From a virus, in the IMG/VR virus record IMGVR_UViG_3300010885_010247, positions 1 to 22,196 of that record: a stretch of 22,196 bases of DNA; one strand, 5' to 3'. The position numbers and the translations under genes were made by a program. Positions 4,299 through 9,851 of the stretch are shown in pieces. The notes beneath the pieces were generated by a model. It searched no databases. It was not told the origin of the DNA and saw nothing but the letters and a program-made list of their open reading frames with translations. Numbering within the stretch: position 1 is the first letter of the stretch; each line of letters opens with the position of its first letter.

Positions 4299-6725
4299 TC
4301 ACCCCGAAACGACATACAGCGTCGTGGACGACTTTGTGCCAAGCGCCGCATACGCCGCGGCGGTGAGGTAGACGACATTCGTCACCGCGTTCGCGCCGGT
4401 AATGCCGGACACGATGCTGGTCACGGCCGACAACTCAGTCGTCGTGATTGTCACCGTGCCCGTCCTGCCTTGAACGCTGACTACGTTCGCACTGATGGTG
4501 CCACTACTGACAGCCAAACCAGTGCCGACGATCACGCCGCCGATACTTGAGTTTGTGGCTGCGGGGATTCGGCCGGCAGGAACCGTGCCCGTACTCAAAT
4601 CACTTGCCGACCCCGATGTGGCGATTGTGGCGAGGCCGGAAACTGTGCTCGAGGCTTGGGTGCCAGTGTGATTCGCACGCTGGATCGCAAATGCCTGCAC
4701 GGCAGCGTCCGCAGCCGCTTGAGCCGTCGAAACGGGTTTACTGGCGTCGGCCACGTTATCGACGCTGCCCAACCCCACGTCGCCCTTAACAAGCGAGACG
4801 GCCCCGGTCTTCGACGCCACCGACGTGACCGGGCCGTAGAGGGCGGATTGGGTAGCGAAGTCGCTGATAGTCGATGCAAGCTGCGATCCAGTGTGGTTTG
4901 TTCTCTGAATGGAGTATGCCTGCACCGCGGCGTCCGCAGCCGCTTGAGCCGTCGAAACGGGCTTGCTGGCGTCGGCTACGTTATCGACCGCGCTCAAGCC
5001 CACGTCTGACTTGGTCAGTGACACAGCGCCTGTACGCGAAGCCACCGACGTGACTGGGCCGTAGAGGGCCGATTGAGCAGCGAAGTCGCTAATTGTCGCC
5101 GCAAGCTGCGATCCAGTGTGGTTTGTTCGTTGGATCGAATACGCCTGCACGGCAGCGTCTGCGGCGGCTTGGGCCGTCGAGACAGGCTTGCTTGCGTCTG
5201 CGACATTATCGACGTTGCCCAGCCCCACGTCGCCCTTGACGAGCGTAATATCCCCAGTCCTCGTCGCCACTGAGGTGACCGGGCCATAGAGAGCGGACTG
5301 GGTGGCGAAGTCGCTGATTGTCGCCGCAAGCTGCGATCCAGTGTGGTTTGTTCTCTGAATAGAGTATGCCTGCACGGCAGCGTCAGCGGCCGCCTGGGCG
5401 GTCGAGACGGGCTTACTTGCGTCGGCGACGTTATCGACGCTGCCCAACCCCACGTCGCCCTTAACCAGCGTGATAGCGCCCGTCCTCGTCGCCACTGAGG
5501 TGACCGGGCCGTATAGGGCGGACTGGGTGGCGAAGTCGCTGATGGTGCTTGCGGTTTGGGTATGGGTGGCCGGCGAGAAACTCGTCGGCACATTGCTCAG
5601 TGCCGTATAGGAAATCGTAGGCAGCAAATGAACGTGATCGTCTCGAGAGGCAAGGCTTGACGTTCCAGGCGCAGCCGTTCCGAGTGGCTGCGGGGTAGCG
5701 CTTGATAGCGATGCCCCAGAAGTGCCGCCGCCGGCCGTGATCGTCACAGCGCCCGTAAGCCCGTTGACCGACAGCACGTTCCCGATCTTTGCCACCTCAA
5801 CCGCGAAGTCACTTATGGTGCTTGCGGTCTGCGTGTGGGTGGCCGGCGAGAAAGACGTTGGCACGTTACTCAAGGCCGTATACGAAATCGTCGGCAGCGA
5901 ATGAACGTGGTCACTTCTGCTGGCGAGGCTTGAGGTGCCAGCCGCCGCCGTGCCCAGTGCCGCTGGCGTGGCGTCGGACATATTCGTACTGCCAGAGGCA
6001 CCGGCAGGCCCTGGCTGAAGTACGAAAGACAGAGTCTGAGAGGGTGCGGTTCCGCTAATGCTCACCGCTGCCGTTGTTCCGGTGGTGACGCTCCCGATGG
6101 ATAGCAAGTTCGCCGGCCCCGCTGGGAGTACGAACGAGAGCGACTGAGACGGTGCTGTGCCGCTAATGCTGACAGCAGCCGTTGTTCCGGTGGTGACGCT
6201 GCCGATAGATATAGAATTGGCTGGCCCAGAATTTCCAGTCGGCCCTGGCTGAAGCACGAAAGACAGAGTCTGAGAGGGTGCGGTTCCGCTTATGCTCACG
6301 GCCGCAGTTGTCCCCGTCGTCACGCTTGCCACCGACAGAGAATTTGCGGGGCCGGCTGAACCGGCAGCACCCGGCTGAAGGACAAAAGCGAGAGTCTGCG
6401 ATGGTGCCGAGCCGCTGATAGTGACGGCCGCCGTGGCTCCAGTCGTCACGCTGCCAATGGACAGCGAGTTTGCGGGGCCGGTTGCCCCCGTCAGCCCGCG
6501 CGGCAATCCAAAATCCAGCTTGGCTGCATAGGACGTGCCAGAATTCACAACGGATGCGGACGCCGTAGTTCCGAGCGTCGTGACCGTGCCGACTTGTACG
6601 GTCGCCGCGGCTCCGTTGCCGCCGCCGATGGTCTGGTCGCCGACATTGACGCTGACCGAGTCGCCGTTACCCACGGTGCTTGAAATACTCGTCGATCCGA
6701 CGACGACGACGGATATTTCGCTCAT
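4299..6725 (-). CDS. Large repetitive tail fibre protein (808 aa)
   Basis: This is the main fibre. Residues 1-80 form an N-terminal beta region (MSEISVVVVGSTSISSTVG) similar to that of the short fibre. Residues 85-246 hold four collagen-interrupted units (SIGSVTTGTTAAVSISG, then APSQTLSFVLQPGP). Residues 248-400 hold two copies of SDATP/SSATP with ASRSDHVH and TISYTALSNVP. Residues 408-700 hold four 75-aa units (VTSVATRTG, GDVGLGSVDNVADASKPVST, NHTGSQLA, ISDFATQSALYGP), and a unique C-terminus follows. The GDVGLGNVDN module is well known from phage fibres. No C-terminal chaperone or enzymatic domain is seen. The gene overlaps its adaptor (ATGA). Repeats suggest a trimeric shaft whose length can vary. 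Confidence 0.88.
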   Translation of the reverse strand: MSEISVVVVGSTSISSTVGNGDSVSVNVGDQTIGGGNGAAATVQVGTVTTLGTTASASVVNSGTSYAAKLDFGLPRGLTGATGPANSLSIGSVTTGATAAVTISGSAPSQTLAFVLQPGAAGSAGPANSLSVASVTTGTTAAVSISGTAPSQTLSFVLQPGPTGNSGPANSISIGSVTTGTTAAVSISGTAPSQSLSFVLPAGPANLLSIGSVTTGTTAAVSISGTAPSQTLSFVLQPGPAGASGSTNMSDATPAALGTAAAGTSSLASRSDHVHSLPTISYTALSNVPTSFSPATHTQTASTISDFAVEVAKIGNVLSVNGLTGAVTITAGGGTSGASLSSATPQPLGTAAPGTSSLASRDDHVHLLPTISYTALSNVPTSFSPATHTQTASTISDFATQSALYGPVTSVATRTGAITLVKGDVGLGSVDNVADASKPVSTAQAAADAAVQAYSIQRTNHTGSQLAATISDFATQSALYGPVTSVATRTGDITLVKGDVGLGNVDNVADASKPVSTAQAAADAAVQAYSIQRTNHTGSQLAATISDFAAQSALYGPVTSVASRTGAVSLTKSDVGLSAVDNVADASKPVSTAQAAADAAVQAYSIQRTNHTGSQLASTISDFATQSALYGPVTSVASKTGAVSLVKGDVGLGSVDNVADASKPVSTAQAAADAAVQAFAIQRANHTGTQASSTVSGLATIATSGSASDLSTGTVPAGRIPAATNSSIGGVIVGTGLAVSSGTISANVVSVQGRTGTVTITTTELSAVTSIVSGITGANAVTNVVYLTAAAYAALGTKSSTTLYVVSG
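4605..5504 (-). repeat. Four tandem 225-bp repeats in the fibre gene
   Basis: The 75-codon module of the large fibre occurs four times at residues 408, 483, 558 and 633. At the DNA level the landmark gtgtggtttg falls at 4891, 5116 and 5341, with the related gtgtgattcg at 4666. The period is therefore exactly 225 bp with no indels. The last unit in reading order (toward 4605) is the most diverged and its end grades into unique sequence. Confidence 0.92.
5529..5957 (-). repeat. Duplicated 52-codon fibre module
   Basis: Residues 257-308 and 348-399 of the large fibre are nearly identical, from LGTAA through ASRSDHVH and TISYTALSNVPTSF to ASTISDFA, and start 91 codons apart. In DNA the copies lie at about 5802-5957 and 5529-5684. 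A related but shorter version occurs in the short fibre at residues 58-90. Confidence 0.85.
5988..6473 (-). repeat. Four tandem 126-bp-class repeats in the fibre gene
   Basis: Units start at residues 85, 127, 169 and 205 of the large fibre, each reading PANSLSIGSVTTG then SGTAPSQTLSFVLQPGP. The spacings are 42, 42 and 36 residues. The third unit lacks the six-residue collagen-like end, an in-frame loss of 18 bp. Confidence 0.88.
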
Positions 6726-7087
6726 GGGGCTACCGCCGTGACGCTTCCGCTAATGATCGTGCGGGTGATGGCCGTTGGCGAAATCCACCGCAGATACCAG
6801 CGGTAGGTCGTCCCCGGCGAAAGGAGATTCGTCTGCGTCTCGTTTAGGCCGATCACCAGCGCCCCAGTTGAGGCGTTGGAGATGCCGATGGTCGGCTGCG
6901 TTACCGTGGTGCCGATGCCCGAGAGCGAGCCAGCACCGCCGCCAGCCGTGGTCGTGTCGCTCTGGTAAACGTAGCTCTCCCAGGAGTAGCTAGTAACGTC
7001 CCGGCCGAGCGAAATTGCGACGTTCACTTCGTCGCCGTGTACCGCGAGAATGTCCAATACACCTGGAAGCTGGCTGAAGGTTGCGAT
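6722..7087 (-). CDS. BppU-like baseplate or fibre adaptor (first copy), apparent ATC start
   Basis: The 121-aa product is a paralogue of the adaptor at 3505-3825. From ATC at 7087 it reads (I)ATFSQLPGVLDILAVHGDEV, which aligns with MSTYSVLPGTMNLAF of the paralogue, and later DVTSYSWES, LSPGTTYRWYLRW and IISGSVTAVAP match its LTSYTV, ASGTYGWQLDW and GTVEVVA. The first conventional start codon is TTG at 7057, which would discard the conserved FSQLPG block and has only a poor ribosome site. The ATC has GAGGTGAG seven bases upstream, just after the previous stop. I therefore infer an ATC start (permitted in bacterial code 11 but rare) or a single-base error. The role, linking a fibre to the tail tip, is inferred from the family pattern. 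Confidence 0.68.
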   Translation of the reverse strand: MATFSQLPGVLDILAVHGDEVNVAISLGRDVTSYSWESYVYQSDTTTAGGGAGSLSGIGTTVTQPTIGISNASTGALVIGLNETQTNLLSPGTTYRWYLRWISPTAITRTIISGSVTAVAP

Positions 7088-7090
7088 TGT

Positions 7091-7098
7091 CTCACCTC
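7091..7098 (-). promoter_or_regulatory. Ribosome binding site supporting the ATC start
   Basis: On the minus strand GAGGTGAG begins two bases after the TGA of the membrane-protein gene, and its GAGG ends seven bases before the ATC at 7087. That is optimal spacing for initiation at ATC, whereas it lies more than 30 bases from the TTG at 7057. Confidence 0.6.
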
Positions 7099-7099
7099 G

Positions 7100-7414
7100 T
7101 CAGTTGCTGGCAGAGTCTGCCGAACCAGTCCGCTTGACGACGGCGGCCTTGATTTCGTGCTGATCCTTGGCAATCGCGTCAAGCGTCTCCGCTTGCTTGA
7201 ACTGGGTTTTACCAATCTCATCCAGAGTCGCCCGCGTCGAATCCAAGAACTCTGTATGGCTCTTCACAATCGGCACCAGAACCGTGCCGTGAAGCGTCAC
7301 AGCGGCGTCACGCAGGAACCAGACCATGACGGCCAGAAGCAGGACGGGGACGCCGAATCGTTCGGCCACCCGAAACCCGGCCTCAATAAGGGACAAGGGA
7401 CGGGGGTCGCTCAT
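7100..7414 (-). CDS. Single-span membrane protein, holin candidate (104 aa)
   Basis: After a short soluble N-terminus (MSDPRPLSLIEAG) one hydrophobic helix is clear at about residues 20-35 (FGVPVLLLAVMVWFL), followed by a predicted helical, charged C-terminal half (EFLDSTRATLDEIGKTQFKQAETLDAIAKDQ cut by no prolines) likely to form a coiled coil. Size, one transmembrane segment and location between the enzyme genes and the fibre cassette are compatible with a holin, but no endolysin gene is in the window, so it could be another virion or membrane protein. The start at 7414 has CGGAG seven bases upstream; the longer TTG start at 7438 has no comparable site. Confidence 0.7.
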   Translation of the reverse strand: MSDPRPLSLIEAGFRVAERFGVPVLLLAVMVWFLRDAAVTLHGTVLVPIVKSHTEFLDSTRATLDEIGKTQFKQAETLDAIAKDQHEIKAAVVKRTGSADSASN

Positions 7415-7458
7415 CGTGAACTCCGCGGAAAACCACAATATATAGGCCGGTAGCCTAC

Positions 7459-8010
7459 TTAAATTGTAGCAGCGAGGAGTTGCCGTCTGAGGTCATCCAG
7501 CGAGCCGGAGTTGTCGATGGTTCGGGCGATCCACTGCTCGCCGACCCCGGCCTCGCTCTGGTGTGCGGCCGCGTTCGCGTCCAAACACCGCCACCCAGGC
7601 CGAATGACCCTCCAGACCTCGCCTCCCGCATCGACGATGGCCTGGGCCTCGTTGGTGAAGCGAACGTCTGTGATGACGACTCCGCGGCCCACGGCGAGGT
7701 GCGGGATGGCCCGCTCAATGGCGATCCGAATCCAAATCTGCGAGTTAACCGTCTCTCTGCCCCACTCAGTGCCAAGCGTCTGAAGCATCTGCCTTGGGCT
7801 TTGGCCCAGCCAGGGGATCACGGCTTCCTTCGCGTCCCGCTGCTGGAGGCCAGCCACTGAGATGCCTGTGATCACCGATATGCACTCATAGATCGGGTCG
7901 GCAAAGGCCAACTGGTGGAATGTGCATCGATCCGAGTCGATGAGGAGTTCTGCTACGGTATTCTTGCCGGCCCCCGCCGGCCCGCAGAGTCCGATCAGTC
8001 GGCCGCTCAT
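7459..8010 (-). CDS. Deoxynucleoside monophosphate kinase-like P-loop enzyme
   Basis: The 183-aa protein has a Walker A motif GPAGAGKNT (10-18), FADPIYECI (36-44), the SPRQMLQTLGTEWGR block (71-84) typical of phage dNMP kinases, the VVITDVRFTNEA segment (111-122), and HQSE (150-153). Such enzymes, with T4 gp1 as reference, phosphorylate dNMPs using ATP to raise the dNTP supply for phage DNA synthesis. It is cytosolic and not a virion part, yet lies in the late structural operon. The start at 8010 overlaps the phosphoesterase stop (ATGA) and places the P-loop ten residues in. Substrate range cannot be read from sequence. Confidence 0.85.
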   Translation of the reverse strand: MSGRLIGLCGPAGAGKNTVAELLIDSDRCTFHQLAFADPIYECISVITGISVAGLQQRDAKEAVIPWLGQSPRQMLQTLGTEWGRETVNSQIWIRIAIERAIPHLAVGRGVVITDVRFTNEAQAIVDAGGEVWRVIRPGWRCLDANAAAHQSEAGVGEQWIARTIDNSGSLDDLRRQLLAATI

Positions 8011-9182
8011 TTGGACGGCCCCGCGATGTGCATTGCGGTCAGGCCGCCCTCGGGCAAGTAGATGAACGTCTCCATGCACTGCCTCGCGCAAACGTACCCT
8101 TGGCCTGCGTGCCATTCATCGGGGGGCGTGAGCGAGGGCGAGGTTCTAAGCACCACAGAATCCTGTGTCTCAATCGAACGCTCGGCGGCTTGAGAGTGCA
8201 GATGCCCCGTGTGGAACTCGCGATACCAGCACCGCGACCAATCGGCGGCGGCCTCCATCGCCATAAGCTGCGGCAGACGCTTTTTCGCTTTGTCGCCGTG
8301 GGCCGCGCCGATCAAGTTATTGCCGTAGGTCACATACTGCCGGCGGGTGTAGTTCTGTGAGATGGCGACCCTGCCGCTGTTGCGGAACCGCTCTTGCAGG
8401 ATTCTCAACCATGCCCAAGTGAGCGTCTCGTCGTGATTGCCGTTCACAACGACCACGTCGGTCTGGGCGGTGTCGGATGACCGCTCGACGATCCCCAAGA
8501 GCGTGTCGCACCCTACTTGGATCATCTTCTGGAGCCGGCCGTCGTTGTCCTGCGGCGTCCCTGCGGTCGTCGCTCCAGACGGCCCGTCGGAGTTGAAGAG
8601 GTCGCCGAGGAACAAGATCGTCCTGCGGGCGGGGGCGTAGGTGTCGCCGATTTCGATGAGCGACCGGCCGGCATCGCCGACCATCCGCTCGGCTATCGAC
8701 AGATCGTAGTCGTCGTGGCCTGTCGATTTGCCCCAGGCATATTTTCCAAAATGACAGTCCGCCACCACCAGCACTTGCCAGAGGTCACCGCGGGCCTTTG
8801 GCTTGATGGGCTTGTGCTTGATGCGGGGCAGATTGGCTGCCGCGATCATGGCCTCGACGGCCTCTTTGATTCCCGGCCCAGCCTTTGGCTTGAGACGCAC
8901 CCAGACCCGGTGGAGGTCGGTGACCGTCGGCTCGCCGTCGCTTCCGGCGGTCGCCACTTGCCACACAGTCGCTTCAGATGAGGCGATCTCATAGCGGGTC
9001 ATGTCCGCTTCGATATGGGCGAGCAGATCGTCAACCGTCTTGATTCGGCGGCTGGTGGAGCGGGCCTCGAGCACCTCGCCATCACGCCGCTGCGTCACCT
9101 GTTCGGCGTCGGGGGCGGGCTTTGGCGTTGCCGCCGCTGCCGCCGACGACATGATGTCGCCGGTTAGCCCTGCGTCAGCCAT
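8007..9182 (-). CDS. Calcineurin-like metallophosphoesterase (391 aa)
   Basis: The binuclear metal motifs of the calcineurin-like superfamily are complete: D142-x-H144 (ADCHFG), GD at 193-194 (FLGDLFN), GNHD at 248-251, H295 (AAHGD) and GHLH at 326-329. The first 130 residues form a separate N-terminal region (RIKTVDDLLAHIEADM, then EATVWQVATAG and VRLKPK) that I recall as preceding phosphoesterases in other phages and whose role is unknown. Phage members may act as DNA exonucleases, nucleotide phosphatases or RNA 2',3' repair enzymes; this one is not resolved. The ATG at 9182 has AAAGG seven bases upstream and overlaps the previous gene by 19 bases. Confidence 0.88.
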   Translation of the reverse strand: MADAGLTGDIMSSAAAAATPKPAPDAEQVTQRRDGEVLEARSTSRRIKTVDDLLAHIEADMTRYEIASSEATVWQVATAGSDGEPTVTDLHRVWVRLKPKAGPGIKEAVEAMIAAANLPRIKHKPIKPKARGDLWQVLVVADCHFGKYAWGKSTGHDDYDLSIAERMVGDAGRSLIEIGDTYAPARRTILFLGDLFNSDGPSGATTAGTPQDNDGRLQKMIQVGCDTLLGIVERSSDTAQTDVVVVNGNHDETLTWAWLRILQERFRNSGRVAISQNYTRRQYVTYGNNLIGAAHGDKAKKRLPQLMAMEAAADWSRCWYREFHTGHLHSQAAERSIETQDSVVLRTSPSLTPPDEWHAGQGYVCARQCMETFIYLPEGGLTAMHIAGPSK

Positions 9183-9412
9183 CGTTGAACCTTTCTGTAG
9201 CCGTTTATCTTGTAGCCGCGGTCAACGAGCTTGGCGACGATTGTCTTCGCCATCTGCGCGGCTGAGATGCCGCTGGCCTCGGCGGTCTGCCGCCACTGCC
9301 GACGAACATCAAGGATTGCGCTTTGGTGGTCGCTTGAAAGAACGTCGAACCAACTTTGCGGCTTTGGGGTCGGCTTTGCGCTTAACAGAATCTCCTCGGT
9401 CAGCGTGTCCAT
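9164..9412 (-). CDS. Small helical protein, possibly DNA binding (82 aa)
   Basis: The 82-aa protein contains SWFDVLSSDHQSAILDVRRQW and a C-terminal AKTIVAKLVDRGYKINGYRKV cut before QRWL, a mostly helical layout. The last part has the spacing of a winged-helix or helix-turn-helix unit (helix, turn, YRKVQRWL). Similar W-F-x-x-L ... V-x-x-W-L small proteins occur beside metallophosphoesterases in other phages as I recall them. No function is established. AAAGGA lies five bases before the ATG at 9412. It overlaps the next gene by 19 bases and its first 104 bases lie inside the preceding 71-aa frame. Confidence 0.7.
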   Translation of the reverse strand: MDTLTEEILLSAKPTPKPQSWFDVLSSDHQSAILDVRRQWRQTAEASGISAAQMAKTIVAKLVDRGYKINGYRKVQRWLTQG

Positions 9413-9524
9413 GCTTTTCCTTTAGGTAGATCATGCCGTCGTCATCGGGGATGCCGCCGCCCTCGACGAGATCGTCGTCGTCGTCGTCGGAGTAGAAATC
9501 CTTGGGCGTGGGGGTTTTTCCCAT
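9309..9524 (-). CDS. Charged unknown 71-aa protein overlapping its neighbour
   Basis: The product has an acidic N-terminal half (YSDDDDDDLVEGGGIPDDDG) and a strongly basic C-terminal half (KAAKLVRRSFKRPPKRNP). It is not a family I know. The first part of the frame is the only way to fill 9413-9548, which favours a real gene; the basic end is read from the same DNA as the 82-aa protein in another frame for 104 bases. The start at 9524 has no good ribosome site, which lowers confidence. If real, the bipolar charge would fit a nucleic-acid or scaffold-like partner, but that is speculation. Confidence 0.5.
   Translation of the reverse strand: MGKTPTPKDFYSDDDDDDLVEGGGIPDDDGMIYLKEKHGHADRGDSVKRKADPKAAKLVRRSFKRPPKRNP
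9472..9489. repeat. Six TCG trinucleotide repeats
   Basis: TCG is repeated six times without interruption, encoding the Asp6 run near the N-terminus of the 71-aa frame on the minus strand. Slippage here would change length in frame. Confidence 0.85.
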
Positions 9525-9548
9525 AGCATTAGTGTGGCTCAGTAGGCT

Positions 9549-9851
9549 TTAGCGGTCAATCGTGTTTTTGCGTGCATTCTTGATAGCACGGCGAATCAGA
9601 AAGCGACCGGCAACGTCGAGGAACGGAAGACCTCGAGCCTCGGCCTCCGCTCGCATGACGGCAACCACCTCGGCTATACGTTCTGGCTTCTCGCACTCGT
9701 CTGGCCCCCATGCGTCCATCTTGCGTGCGACACTGTTGCACGAGCAGTCGGGCGTGCTGGTAATTCCAATGCGTCCCAGTAGCTTTTTTAGTTCTGTTCC
9801 AGGCAAGCAATGCTGCACGTTGTACTGAATCATGCTTGAAAACCAAGTCAT
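9549..9851 (-). CDS. Cysteine-motif protein, unknown function (100 aa)
   Basis: The protein has Cys15, the pair Cys36-x-Cys38 in PDCSCNSVARKMDAWG and Cys53 in GPDECEKPERI, followed by two amphipathic helices (ERIAEVVAVMRAEAEARGLPF and AGRFLIRRAIKNARKN). I recall this C-x-C, M-D-x-W-G, LPF, LIRRAI arrangement in small proteins of many phages and prophages, always without known function. The cysteines could bind metal. Its ATG at 9851 overlaps the stop of the 340-aa gene (ATGA), so it is coupled to that gene. Confidence 0.8.
   Translation of the reverse strand: MTWFSSMIQYNVQHCLPGTELKKLLGRIGITSTPDCSCNSVARKMDAWGPDECEKPERIAEVVAVMRAEAEARGLPFLDVAGRFLIRRAIKNARKNTIDR

Noticed and set aside
4605-5504. 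Regular repeats as a CRISPR array
   Set aside because: Units are 225 bp, coding in one frame with no spacer structure; they are fibre modules.
6722-7057. TTG start at 7057 for the first adaptor
   Set aside because: It discards ten residues that match the paralogue and has a poor ribosome site; the ATC at 7087 fits better, though it is unusual.
7443-7457. TAGGC-CGGTA-GCCTA hairpin between the kinase and membrane-protein genes
   Set aside because: Only five base pairs with no U-tract; too weak for a terminator call in a continuous operon.
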